Source: Sphingomonas phyllosphaerae (GTDB lineage Bacteria; Pseudomonadota; Alphaproteobacteria; Sphingomonadales; Sphingomonadaceae). From it: a DNA stretch of 64,000 nt. Made by a program: the position numbers and the translations under genes. Under the pieces are notes generated by a model, which searched no databases, had not been told where the DNA came from, and saw only the letters and a program-made list of their open reading frames with translations. The stretch covers positions 1 through 64,000 of the forward strand of contig NZ_JAPYKH010000015.1 of assembly GCF_029623345.1 (NCBI RefSeq). The letters are read 5' to 3'. Below, piece by piece: positions 36,039 through 44,380 of this stretch (positions are counted from its first letter, which is position 1; the number at the start of each line of letters is the position of its first letter).

Positions 36039-36842
36039 CTACGTGCGTCCGCTCAGGTCGAGCTGCCAGCGCCGGTAAACGAAGCCGAAAGCGCCGTCTG
36101 CCAGCTCCTCATACTCGATCGGCTTACCCGCCACATAGACGGTATGCAGGGTAGGCGAGGGCTGCTGTACCCGGCCGTTGAGCCCGCAAGCTTCCCAATT
36201 CGACACCGACACGTAGGCGCGGCCGCGACCATCCTCGTGTGGTAGCGACAACAGGCGGCGCTTGGCATCGAGCGTGCCGGCATTGCTCATGCGGTCGTGC
36301 GTGGGATTGACGATGATATCTGCCGCCTTCATCGCGGCTCGCGCCTCTTCGTCGACGAAGGCCGGCCGCAAGCGGCCCTGGACGATGTTGAGCTCGCCGC
36401 AGATCAACGCGAAGATTGAGCCGTGCTCACTTCGCAGTGTGCGTCGCGGGATCTTACGGCGAAACGCGACCAGGCCGGGGCTGGCACGATGACACGCTTC
36501 AAGGCTGGTGCTGAACGCCTGTCGACCGAACCGGTGCAACGCGCCGTCCCCGAGGATCGCGTACATGGCATGCGAACGGCCAAGCTCGTAGCGGCGGCGG
36601 CCATCGTAGTGCACCTCGGTCACCAGCACGCCTTGGCGTGGATCTTCGGCCACCTCCCGCGCTAGCCAGTGAAGCTGTTTACGCGAGTGCACGGCGTAGC
36701 CGGCAGTGACTAGCACGTCAGGGCGGTACCAGTCGGCCGCGGCAAGGATGAGGCGAACGCGGTCGCCGGGCGGCAGCATCATGTCCGGGCCACATCGAGC
36801 AAAGGAGAGGGTGCCGAGCTGGAGCCGACGGGCGGGCACCAT
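36039..36842 (-). CDS. Nitrilase/carbon-nitrogen hydrolase-like protein
   Basis: 267 residues from ATG 36842. The segment GSIFALICGELNIVQGR places a cysteine followed by Gly-Glu as in the catalytic C of nitrilase-fold enzymes, and DIIVNPTHDRMSNAGTLDAK resembles the following conserved strand. Glu and Lys of the triad are less clear (EVHYDGRRRYELGRSHAMYA region). The substrate is unknown. The start overlaps the TGA of the DUF3768 gene (TGATG), so the two are co-translated. Confidence 0.55.
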   Translation of the reverse strand: MVPARRLQLGTLSFARCGPDMMLPPGDRVRLILAAADWYRPDVLVTAGYAVHSRKQLHWLAREVAEDPRQGVLVTEVHYDGRRRYELGRSHAMYAILGDGALHRFGRQAFSTSLEACHRASPGLVAFRRKIPRRTLRSEHGSIFALICGELNIVQGRLRPAFVDEEARAAMKAADIIVNPTHDRMSNAGTLDAKRRLLSLPHEDGRGRAYVSVSNWEACGLNGRVQQPSPTLHTVYVAGKPIEYEELADGAFGFVYRRWQLDLSGRT

Positions 36843-37201
36843 CAATACTCGCTTGCCAGCATGATGGTCAGCAGCCGCATCGTCACTGAAGGATCGAGCG
36901 GATCCGGCGAGGCAAAGCGCATCTCGCGATCGAAGTAGTCGATTTTCCAGAACAGGCGCTCGCCCCCGAAGTTTAAGGCGCCAAAGTCGTGCTCGCCATG
37001 CGGATCATTGTCGGGCGTGAACGCGGCAAAGGCTTGCACCAGCTTCAGAATGTACGGCAGCGCCTCCTGTCCAAACGCGAACACGCCATCGGTACAAACC
37101 ACTGTTCCCGTGGACAGCCGGCGACGAAAGGCATCATTGAGCCGCGCCATCGACGTTGGCGCCTCAGAGCCGGGAGCGTGCGTAATCGGCTTCGCAGTCA
37201 T
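36842..37201 (-). CDS. DUF3768 family protein
   Basis: 119 residues with the DUF3768 layout: LNDAFRRRLSTGTVVCTDGV, a central QAFAAFTPDNDPHGEHDFGA, and the conserved GERLFWKIDYFDREMRFASP DP-L-T end. Such proteins are frequent on alphaproteobacterial plasmids and islands; function unknown. GGGAG precedes ATG 37201. Its stop overlaps the start of the nitrilase-like gene. Confidence 0.8.
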   Translation of the reverse strand: MTAKPITHAPGSEAPTSMARLNDAFRRRLSTGTVVCTDGVFAFGQEALPYILKLVQAFAAFTPDNDPHGEHDFGALNFGGERLFWKIDYFDREMRFASPDPLDPSVTMRLLTIMLASEY

Positions 37202-37243
37202 GCGAATTCTCCCATTTGTCAGTGGTGTGAAGGTCGTTGGCGC

Positions 37244-37834
37244 TCAGACCAGCCGGACCAGGCGGCGCTGCGCGTCGCGATCGCCTTGGATATAGCGCTC
37301 AGTGGTGGTCAGGTGGCGGTGGCCGGCGAGTTCCTGCACGTCGCGCAAGGATCCTCCGCTTCGTGCCAGCAGCCGCGCCGATCGCGTAATGAAGGTGCGG
37401 CGCCCCGAGTGTGAGGAGCAGCCCGCGAGGTCCAACTGAGCGTACGTGGCCGCAAACCAGTTGACGATGCTGCGCGGGCGCATGTGCGTGCCCCGCTCAG
37501 ATCGTATCACGGGCCCGCTTCGTGGCCTCTGTAGCTCGGTATGTAGGATGCGCAGCGCATCTTTCAGCTCACCGTTAAGCGGCACATGGCGTGCTGTGCC
37601 GTTCTTGGCGATGCTTCCAGCTATCAACAACTGGTCGCCGACGCGACCGTTTGGCTGTAGCACCATAGACCAGTCGAGCCCGGCGATCTCACAGGCGCGT
37701 AGGCCGGCCTTGAAACTGAGCAGGACGATGACATGGTTGCGTGACGCATGCCGAAGAGCTCGTACGTGCCTGATTAGACGACGCACGTCAGCATGCTCCA
37801 GCACCCGAGCAGGGTGGGACATGATAACCTCCAA
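37244..37834 (-). CDS. Tyrosine recombinase/integrase (short)
   Basis: A 196-residue tyrosine recombinase catalytic domain: first Arg in FKAGLRACEIAGLDW (about residue 47), HSGRRTFITRSARLL with the H-x-x-R box, GHRHLTTTERYIQGD with the second His and the nucleophilic Tyr near the end. It lacks an arm-binding N-terminal domain beyond a short SAM-like helix set. This size is seen in small integrases carried on accessory elements. It is upstream of the DUF3768/nitrilase pair. ATG 37822 (MSHPARVL) is an alternative start. It may have mobilised part of this region but lies 30 kb from the tRNA. Confidence 0.85.
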   Translation of the reverse strand: MEVIMSHPARVLEHADVRRLIRHVRALRHASRNHVIVLLSFKAGLRACEIAGLDWSMVLQPNGRVGDQLLIAGSIAKNGTARHVPLNGELKDALRILHTELQRPRSGPVIRSERGTHMRPRSIVNWFAATYAQLDLAGCSSHSGRRTFITRSARLLARSGGSLRDVQELAGHRHLTTTERYIQGDRDAQRRLVRLV

Positions 37835-38512
37835 CTTTCGTAATTACGACGCCGCCGCCGCAGCATTAACATACCACAGCACGGGCAATCGGTCAAAAGC
37901 AGCGACTTAATCGCAAGCTGCTCATAGCTTCGGGAGATGAACTACCTGTATGCGGTCAGTAATTGATCGGAGTTCAGAGGCTTGTCATTATCAATGACCG
38001 CCAAGATGCTCCCGACCGTTTGATTCGCTCCTTCCAAGGGTACTTAATGGTCGATTGCGGCCTCTCTGCTTTCGGGTGGACGGTCAGGTAAGCCAGCCGT
38101 CCGTTTCAGAAGCAGGAAACAGGCTTGATCGCCTGCTGGGGTGGATAGCTGCCCGTCCGATATCGAGCAGCCGGATGAGAGAACCGGACGTTCGTTTAGC
38201 GGGCAGGGCAGGGGTCAATCGCCGGCCGAGGGTGGATATCTGCCCGTCCGTGTGTGGACGCCCCTCCGGATGCAAGGGGGTGGCGGAGAGATTTTAGCGC
38301 GCGGGTTCAGCTGCTTCCGTGTGTCCGGCCTGTTGATGCAGCCTTCATCACGGCTGCTGGCCTGAATGGAGATCGCGGATCGGGTCCAAACCGCTTTCGC
38401 GCGCTCGAGGCGCTTGGACAGTGCACTGGTTATCCCGACCCCGTCTGCTGACCGTTGCGCCATTCCTCTCTGCTGACCTTCCCTGCGTCCCTGACGCCTC
38501 AAGCCTTGGCGG
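37835..38512. other. Intergenic stretch with short repeats, no gene
   Basis: About 680 bp between the integrase and the IS110 transposase. I see no supported reading frame. It contains two copies of a GGGTGGATA(G/T)CTGCCCGTCCG motif (about 38,139 and 38,230) and one copy of a ~59-bp sequence repeated on the other side of the transposase gene. IS110-family elements often have ends extending a few hundred bases beyond the gene, so part of this stretch may be the element's end. Confidence 0.5.
38177..38235 (+). repeat. 59-bp direct repeat flanking IS110, left copy
   Basis: GAACCGGACGTTCGTTTAGC and following bases through GCCGGCCGAGGGTGG match 39628-39688 in the same orientation at roughly 80% by eye. 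The two copies bracket the IS110-family gene. IS110 elements do not generate long target duplications, so the repeats more likely belong to a dispersed intergenic family into which the element inserted. Confidence 0.65.
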
Positions 38513-39535
38513 TTACGCCGCGGCAGGAGCTCTGTAGGTGCCGCCGTGCGCCATCAGCGCCCAGACGATCCGTGCCATCTTGTTCGCGAACGCGACGGTG
38601 ACCAGCATGCGCGGCTTGCGCGCGAGCATGCCTGCCAACCACGCGCTGGCCTTGTCGGGCTCGCGCGCCGCGACCTTGGTTGCCGAGCTTGCCCCCAGGA
38701 TCAGCAGGCGTCGCAAGCTGCGCTCGCCCATCTTGGTTGTACGTCCCAGCCGTTCCTTGCCGCCGCTCGAATGCTGCCGCGGAACGAGGCCGAGCCAGGC
38801 TGCGAAGTCGCGTCCCCGCCGGAAGGTGCTGGCGGCCGGCGCTAGCGCCACCAGCGCGGTCGCTGTCACGGGGCCGACACCGGGGATCGTCATCAGCCGC
38901 TTCGCGACCGGGTTCGCCTTCGCCCGGCTCGCGATCTCACGGTCGAGGAGGGCGATCTGCGCCTGCAGCCCCTGTAAGCCCTGCGCGATGACGGCTAGCA
39001 CTGGCCGCGCCACTGCCGGCACGTCGGACGCCGGGTCGGCGACGATCTCGACGAGCTTGGCGACGTGACCGACACCCTGACGGACAATGTAGCCAAACTC
39101 GTTGAGGTGCCCGCGCAGGGCATTGATCAGCTGGGTTCGCTGGCGCACGAGCAGGTCGCGCGTGCGGAACACGACCGCCGAAGCCTGCGCTTCAGCGCTC
39201 TTACCTTGAACAAACCGCATCGTCGGTCGTTGCGCTGCCTCGCAGATCGCCTCCGCGTCGGCCATGTCGTTCTTCTGCCGTTTGACGAACGGCTTCACGT
39301 ACGCCGGCGGGATCAGCCTGGTGTCGTGCCCGACCGCGGCGAGCTCCCGCGCCCAGTAGTGCGCACTCGCGCACGCCTCCATCGCGACGACGCACCGCGG
39401 CAAGGTCGAGAAGAAGGGCAGTACCTGATCCCGTCGTAGCTTCTTGCGAAACACGACCCCGCCGCTCGCATCCGCGCCGTGGACCTGAAAAACCGACTTC
39501 GCCAGATCGATGCCGACTGTGCTAACCTCACTCAC
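38513..39535 (-). mobile_element. IS110-family transposase
   Basis: A complete 340-residue DEDD transposase: N-terminal RuvC-like start VSTVGIDLAKSVFQVHGADA, CVVAMEACASAHYWARELAA, KRQKNDMADAEAICEAAQRP, and the C-terminal Tnp_20 domain with LMTIPGVGPVTATALVALAP, FAAWLGLVPRQHSSGGKERL and a serine in GASSATKV. No frameshift is visible, so it may be active. IS110 elements lack terminal inverted repeats and their transposition is guided by a bridge RNA from the non-coding end. I could not define the exact ends. Confidence 0.93.
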
Positions 39536-39627
39536 GGACGCCTCCTGCAGTGGTGTTTCAACACCTCCACTTCTGGCACATCGATGCCGTCAGGGGGCGT
39601 CCACCCCAACGCTTTTGGGCGAAGGTC

Positions 39628-39688
39628 GAGAAAACCGGCCGATCGTTCAGCAGGCAGGGGAGGGGGTCGATCGCCGGCCAACGGGTGG
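39628..39688 (+). repeat. Direct repeat flanking IS110, right copy
   Basis: GAGAAAACCGGCCGATCGTT through GCCGGCCAACGGGTGG, matching 38177-38235 in the same orientation. It runs straight into the separate ~115-bp repeat at 39693-39806. Confidence 0.65.
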
Positions 39689-39692
39689 TGAA

Positions 39693-39806
39693 GGTGTTGT
39701 CAAAGCAACCGCACCTGATCCGACGCTGGCGAGTTTCTTCCCCGTTCGCTTGCTCGATAGCAGGCGAACGAAGTCGATCTCGAAACCAACTCGAGAGAGT
39801 TCGCGG
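39693..39806 (-). repeat. ~115-bp dispersed repeat, copy A (inverted relative to copy B)
   Basis: The reverse complement of this segment matches 45001-45115 over its whole length at roughly 75% by eye. Both copies start CCGCGAACT on one side and end with a GGTG(T)TTG/CAACACC-like hairpin end. The same translated string (FRDxLRSPAIEQANG, RCGCFxNT) appears in both, suggesting a remnant of a protein-coding mobile element or a REP/MITE-like unit. Confidence 0.65.
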
Positions 39807-39900
39807 CATCTGACAGTCTTACGATAATAGCTGAACCGCCCAGCGAAGCGCAAGCCTCCGGCGCCAGGATAGATGGTGCGTTTCGTTCGGCGTAGCCTCT

Positions 39901-40056
39901 TTAAAAATCAAGCCCGCGCCGCTCGACCTCAGCCGAAAGCGCGTCCATCGCGGGATCTCCATCGTCCCAGGTCGTGTTCGACCACTCGGTGATAAGCTCC
40001 TGATCGCTCATTTCGGCGAGCGCTTCGGGCGTAAGCGGGGGCGAGTCGTCGGGCAC
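39901..40056 (-). CDS. Small acidic hypothetical protein (51 aa)
   Basis: GTG 40056 to TAA 39901. The protein has a proline-rich start (PDDSPPLTPEALAEMSDQEL) and an acidic body (ITEWSNTTWDDGDPAMDALS AEVERRGLDF). Codon third positions are GC-rich as expected for real genes here. It is too short for family recognition. Alone on its strand upstream of a divergent small-gene operon. Confidence 0.5.
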   Translation of the reverse strand: MPDDSPPLTPEALAEMSDQELITEWSNTTWDDGDPAMDALSAEVERRGLDF

Positions 40057-40213
40057 ATGATGATAGTACGCTTCATCAGCTGCTTAACCCACAACAAAGG
40101 GGCGGAGTACTGCTGGTTTTTTCCGGATCCAGTACCTACATACGTTCCATCGCCGGCTTTGAAATGTAAGCGTCGGCGGCTGAGAGACCTATGTGCTCCC
40201 GCTCTGGTGGGAG

Positions 40214-40450
40214 ATGACCGTGGACCTCAATTACATCCTCGCCCGCGAGCAGGTGTCTCTCTACAATGCGAGCATCGCGACAAACGGGCCCGCGCGGATC
40301 GCGCACGAAGGGCTGGCAGCGGGGTACGGTCGCCTTCTTGCGGGTCAATCCTTCCCGAACCGCAAGCTGATTATAGAACCGGACACCCTGCCGCTCGTCG
40401 TGAAAATAGCGCCGGTCCCTGCCGATGGCGCATCTGGTGAAGTCAAGTGA
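40214..40450 (+). CDS. Hypothetical protein (78 aa), first of a three-gene cluster
   Basis: ATG 40214 preceded by GGTGGGAG gives MTVDLNYILAREQVSLYNAS. Conserved-looking N-terminal helix (AREQVSLYNASIATNGPARI AHEGLAAGYGRLL) then a basic strand. No family named. It overlaps the next gene by 4 bp (40447-40450), supporting both as genuine. Confidence 0.55.
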   Translation: MTVDLNYILAREQVSLYNASIATNGPARIAHEGLAAGYGRLLAGQSFPNRKLIIEPDTLPLVVKIAPVPADGASGEVK

Positions 40451-40665
40451 GCCGGGCCATAAACGTCAACCTCACAGAGGCGACCGTCCGCGGCCTGGCA
40501 GCCGATCATCAGGCATCGATCAGCGCGTTAGAACCCCTGCCGTCCGGCGGTACTCGGGTGGTGTTTTCGCGCGCGATCGACGCCGAACAGATGCGTGTCA
40601 TCTTCTCGGGTTGTATCATGCGAGGCGAGATCTCGCGTACTAAGTGGGCCAGCCATGGTGAATGA
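40447..40665 (+). CDS. Hypothetical protein (72 aa), second of the cluster
   Basis: GTG start in a GTGA overlap with the previous gene. MSRAINVNLTEATVRGLAAD begins a small alpha/beta protein ending AEQMRVIFSGCIMRGEISRT. Unknown function. The next gene starts 11 bp before its stop. Confidence 0.55.
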   Translation: MSRAINVNLTEATVRGLAADHQASISALEPLPSGGTRVVFSRAIDAEQMRVIFSGCIMRGEISRTKWASHGE

Positions 40666-40846
40666 TCACGATACACCTCCTCACCATCGAAGGTGGACTC
40701 AAACCGACATCACGGCATTGCGGGGGCTAGTACTGCGGGGCGCCTCAGCCGGAGAGATAAGCGCTTCGATGGAGCGACCACTGGACAACGTAGATCGCAT
40801 GTTGGTGCGCTTGCGGCTGGTCCGCAGCGAACAGCACTACGTCTGA
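40655..40846 (+). CDS. Small HTH/SANT-like protein (63 aa), third of the cluster
   Basis: MVNDHDTPPHHRRWTQTDIT ALRGLVLRGASAGEISASME RPLDNVDRMLVRLRLV has the W-x(n)-L-x-x-L-x-x-G-x-S-x-x-E-I pattern of a Myb/SANT-like or sigma-type helix-turn-helix, so it may bind DNA. It overlaps the upstream gene by 11 bp. Possible regulator of the three-gene cluster. Confidence 0.55.
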   Translation: MVNDHDTPPHHRRWTQTDITALRGLVLRGASAGEISASMERPLDNVDRMLVRLRLVRSEQHYV

Positions 40847-40957
40847 AGTGATCAGCTCTTGTGGACCGCAGTCCGTCATCCTCCTATCTTGCTGGCATGG
40901 CCATACCAGGCACGGTCGAGGTCAGCATCGGCACTCGCAGCGGAACGCTGACCTAAA

Positions 40958-41209
40958 TTACCGAAACTCCGTCCACATCGAACGCCCCGCCTCCACCAGC
41001 TTCGTGACGATCCACCGCATCGCCTTAAGCGCCAGCCCGTGCGGCTTGCCGCGTGCGGTCTCCGCCGCGGTCCAGAAGGTCACCAGCATCTCATGATTGG
41101 GCAGGTAGGGGTGCAGCAAGCGCAGGGCTAGGCGGGTCGCGGGTACGCAGACATCCTCGTCTCGCGCACGCCGGCTGGCATCGTCAAGCACCGCCAGCGC
41201 CAGGTTCAT
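40958..41209 (-). CDS. Hypothetical protein (83 aa)
   Basis: MNLALAVLDDASRRARDEDV through LVTFWTAAETARGKPHGLAL KAMRWIVTKLVEAGRSMWTE. Helical, plausible coding composition; no family recognised. Upstream in the same frame a TGA cuts off coding-like sequence, so the N-terminus may be truncated. Confidence 0.45.
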   Translation of the reverse strand: MNLALAVLDDASRRARDEDVCVPATRLALRLLHPYLPNHEMLVTFWTAAETARGKPHGLALKAMRWIVTKLVEAGRSMWTEFR

Positions 41210-41405
41210 CAGCAGCGCCGGCGATCAGCGTGCCCGGCTCTCGAGATCGTCGTGCCCCAAAAAAAGCTGCAATGTTATTATACGAGAGCAATCCTAGTGA
41301 GTTCGGGGTATAGCCGCACGGGCCGTTCCCCAGACGGCGCCCCCGTGATTCGGCGCGCTCCAGTCCCCTGTCGCGTCGGATCACACCTGGGACGAGGAAG
41401 CACGC

Positions 41406-41621
41406 ATGGTTCTCGATGTGGCCCTGCGTGGCGGGTTTGTCCTCCTCAATGTGACCGCATCCGACCCCCGCTGTGTGCGATTAGTCCCCTCGGCAGCGAT
41501 CGACCTGGCGATGCGGTTGCTAGCTGCGGCTATGGATGCTGACGAGACCGACAACGCGATATCATCGAGCGACTTCAATCCCGTGCCCTTTGAAGATCCG
41601 GCATGCGACTTCGACCAATGA
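41406..41621 (+). CDS. Hypothetical protein (71 aa)
   Basis: ATG 41406 with GAGG nearby; MVLDVALRGGFVLLNVTASD followed by VRLVPSAAIDLAMRLLAAAM and an acidic tail. Coupled to the next gene by an ATGA overlap at 41618-41621. Function unknown. Confidence 0.5.
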   Translation: MVLDVALRGGFVLLNVTASDPRCVRLVPSAAIDLAMRLLAAAMDADETDNAISSSDFNPVPFEDPACDFDQ

Positions 41622-41872
41622 CTGGCTTCCGTGTGGTCATCGGTGACACTGAAGCCACGAGTGAAGGTGTTGAGCGCCACGCCACCTACTCCAAGGCAAG
41701 AAAATCAGCCCTACGATCGGCCGTAAACATCCTGCTGGAGAGACGATCCAGCACGGCGCCCCTGGTTGCCAAATGCGTCGTAACAAACGAACAATCGGGA
41801 ACAACACGAGAGTTCACCGTTCAGATTGTGGTTAGCGGAGATAAGTTAAATCATCTGGCCGGACATGGCTAA
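41618..41872 (+). CDS. Hypothetical protein (84 aa)
   Basis: MTGFRVVIGDTEATSEGVER HATYSKARKSALRSAVNILL and a C-terminal strand TREFTVQIVVSGDKLNHLAG. Possibly a small alpha/beta protein; unrecognised. ATGA overlap with the preceding gene supports the start. Confidence 0.5.
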   Translation: MTGFRVVIGDTEATSEGVERHATYSKARKSALRSAVNILLERRSSTAPLVAKCVVTNEQSGTTREFTVQIVVSGDKLNHLAGHG

Positions 41873-41878
41873 TCAGAC

Positions 41879-42166
41879 CTAGGTTGAACTAACCAATGGG
41901 TTTCGCAGATACCAACTTCCGTCTATGTAGTACACTTCGCGCCCATCATTGGTGGCAGTCTTCGGCCCACGGCAGTGCAGCCCTCTTCCCGGCTCCACAC
42001 CACCGATTTTGTACTTCTCCATCAACTTATAAAGGGTTGTTCTGCCAATCTGTAAACGCTTGGCGGCCTGAGAAAGGTTGTAGCCGCATCCCCGTAAGGC
42101 TTCTTCTATTGCTATGCGCTGCGCATAAGCCAGCGTTCCCTGCACGTTGTGCTTCTCGCCCGCCAT
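41879..42166 (-). CDS. Fis-type helix-turn-helix protein
   Basis: 95 residues. AYAQRIAIEEALRGCGYNLS QAAKRLQIGRTTLYKLMEKY is the C-terminal HTH of the Fis/NtrC effector family, here without an AAA+ or receiver domain. The basic tail ends YYIDGSWYLRNP. It probably binds DNA and may regulate nearby genes. Convergent with the two-gene cluster. Confidence 0.75.
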   Translation of the reverse strand: MAGEKHNVQGTLAYAQRIAIEEALRGCGYNLSQAAKRLQIGRTTLYKLMEKYKIGGVEPGRGLHCRGPKTATNDGREVYYIDGSWYLRNPLVSST

Positions 42167-43347
42167 GCCGCACCCCGAAACTTAGATTTGGCTTGGATGC
42201 TATAATCACGAATGCAACATGAATTGATCCGTATCAACGAAGGTGCCGATCATTCCTTACAAGTTAATCCGCTACAGCTAAGCTGAGACCAGCGGCGTCC
42301 ATCACCGCGGCGCCGGCATGCCACCAGCTTAAGGATTCGCCAAATTGCCTCGGGCCGGCTCATCGGCTCGTGAGCGGCGGTGCCACGGCCAACCATCAGC
42401 ACGATCCAGCCACCATCCGACATGCTTACCCTCGATGAACGCGACTTCTCCGAGCGAGCCGGTTATGATCGCCGCATGGTCATACCAAGCATGATCGTGG
42501 TCGGCATCGGCAGCGCCATAGGCACTACGATCGCGATGACACGCAATCTGGAGCTATTCGACCCTGAGCAGCGGAAGCGGAAGGCCACCTGCTCGCTGCT
42601 AGGGAGGAGCGCGCGGGCGAGGCCGTGATCTGGTCAACAACCTGCCGTCGCGCGCGGGGCCCGTGCCGTGCGGCAAGAGCCGTGGCGTTCCGTTTCATGT
42701 CATTGTGATTCAGGAAGCGCAGTTGGCCAAAAATAGATTCGCAGCTTGAGCATCGCGACTGCCAGCTCGGTATGGTGATCTCTTTCGGGAACAATTTGAT
42801 GTTATGCCTGTCTGTCAGCTACCTGCCCGCTGCGCTGACACTGCGAGCTGGTCGAGCTTCCACGAGCTGATCTCCAGGAGGAGTCCCCGTTAGCTTTCGT
42901 TGAAGGCACTGAGTGGGGCACGCGCTTGGCTATGCGCTGTCCTCACGACAGCCTCGCGACCGGTGACGTAGGCGATGCGCTGGGCTAACGCCCGGTCGAG
43001 AACTCGCGCCTGCCGTTCAGGCGACGAGACCGGGCGATGCTGCGATTTCGACAGACGCGCACCTTACAGAAGTTCGCCTCGGTCCATGCCAACGTCCGCA
43101 ACCACTTCAACCACGAACGCCATCTCGTCGAGGCAAGCTTACAAGCAGCGCCGCTCCGCGGCGCGGGAAGAGTGGCAAACACTCGCTAGCTGATACGCCA
43201 CCGACCAAGGCCAAAGTGCGTCATGCCGATACGATTGCGTTAGCCTGATAGGGCCCGTAGGTGATCCGGTTGGCGTTGCTGATTTACGTCCCATCGGGCA
43301 GTATCGGGTGCCTTCACCCCGAGAGCAAGAACGTGCGCCTTGCCGCG
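42167..43347. other. 1.2-kb stretch without a supported gene
   Basis: Short frames exist on both strands (for example 42380-42628 plus and 42525-42794 minus) but lack family features and supporting starts. A ~38-bp motif around 42,474-42,512 resembles 40,893-40,931 in the same orientation (GCATGGTCATACCAAGC versus GCATGGCCATACCAGGC). The stretch may be eroded former coding sequence. Confidence 0.45.
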
Positions 43348-43578
43348 TTAGGTTTGCGATCCGCGAGATCCGTCAGCCGGCCAACCGCTAGGCGGCACTG
43401 GCATGAAGCCATTGACCCACGCATCAAGTTCATCCAACCACTCGCTAAGCTCAAGCGCGCGAGGCGGCGTTAGGAACAAATATGCCTCATCGAAAAGGGC
43501 TCGTGCCCCTTCTGCAAACGCCCGGTGCACAATCAGTTCGGCCGAGGTGTGCACGCCACCCCCCACTACGCTACTCAT
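43348..43578 (-). CDS. Hypothetical protein (76 aa)
   Basis: MSSVVGGGVHTSAELIVHRA FAEGARALFDEAYLFLTPPR ALELSEWLDELDAWVNGFMP. Amphipathic helices with good codon bias; unrecognised. Stands alone. Confidence 0.5.
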   Translation of the reverse strand: MSSVVGGGVHTSAELIVHRAFAEGARALFDEAYLFLTPPRALELSEWLDELDAWVNGFMPVPPSGWPADGSRGSQT

Positions 43579-43761
43579 AGCTTACGCACCCCGGCCGAAA
43601 GGGCTCAGCCTCTGGGGCGAGCTCACTACGGCTGTTGCACAATAAACGGACGCTAATCTTAAACCACGTTTATATTGGGAAACTTTAATAATCAGGGCGG
43701 AGCGAGGATAGCTCAGCCTGGCGGCGGCGCAACGGCGATGGCCAACCTTTTCACAAGATTA

Positions 43762-44029
43762 TTAATACCATTTGGCTTGATTGATGCGGTCCTGCGCCTT
43801 CCACTTGACATAGGCATCCTCAGGCGTCTGCCTGCCAAGCAGCCTCATAGTCCTTCTGCGAACTCGTCGCCGCGCTGAAGGCGGCGACATAACGGTCGAG
43901 GACAAAGCGATCGTACAGCTGACGCTTGCCGGTGCGGGGGCACTCGCCATCGAGCGCTCTCAGCGTGGGCTTACTGATCGAAAGGTATTCGGACGCGATC
44001 TCTACGAAGATGAGGCGCGGAAAACGAAT
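43762..44029 (-). pseudogene. Remnant of a small HTH-type protein, frameshifted
   Basis: On the minus strand the sequence reads IFVEIASEYLSISKPTLRAL, CPRTGKRQLYDRFVLDRYVA and SSQKDYEAAWQADA then TGA; the continuation EDAYVKWKAQDRINQAKWY to TAA 43762-43764 is in a neighbouring frame. The first part looks like a helix-turn-helix (excisionase-like). No start codon is found in the first frame, so the gene is broken at both the 5' end and the middle. Confidence 0.45.
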
Positions 44030-44101
44030 TCTCTATAAGACTTGAGGGAGCGTGATCGCCGCTTATGAACCGCCCTAGCTCCATGCGGCGGCAACCTCGA
44101 C

Positions 44102-44380
44102 CTAATCGCCGGCTGCACCTCCGTTGGCGTGCCGCTGCGATGTGCCGACGGCGGGGGTGTCGACGCCGTTGATGAGGATGGCGCAGATCAGGGTACCCGC
44201 CTGATTGATCACAACGACCTTGAGAAGCCCGTCCGCCCAGAAGGCGCCGTCCACGATCTTCAGCACCTGACCAGCGATCTCGACTGCCAGCGACTTCGCT
44301 TCTGCGGGGCCAGGTAGCTCCTCGGTCTTTCTGCCGATCTCAGCAGAGCGATCGTAGATGACGAATTGATACTCGGGCAT
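44102..44380 (-). CDS. DUF6894-like small protein (92 aa)
   Basis: MPEYQFVIYDRSAEIGRKTE ELPGPAEAKSLAVEIAGQVL then LLKVVVINQAGTLICAILIN. The strand-helix-strand order with a D/G-rich N-terminus and a conserved final VxxxxG-x-L matches the DUF6894 pattern common in sphingomonads and rhizobia. Function unknown. Confidence 0.6.
   Translation of the reverse strand: MPEYQFVIYDRSAEIGRKTEELPGPAEAKSLAVEIAGQVLKIVDGAFWADGLLKVVVINQAGTLICAILINGVDTPAVGTSQRHANGGAAGD

Noticed and set aside
41184..41384. A small minus-strand frame upstream of the 83-aa hypothetical protein.
   Set aside because: Overlaps genes of better quality and looks non-protein-like.
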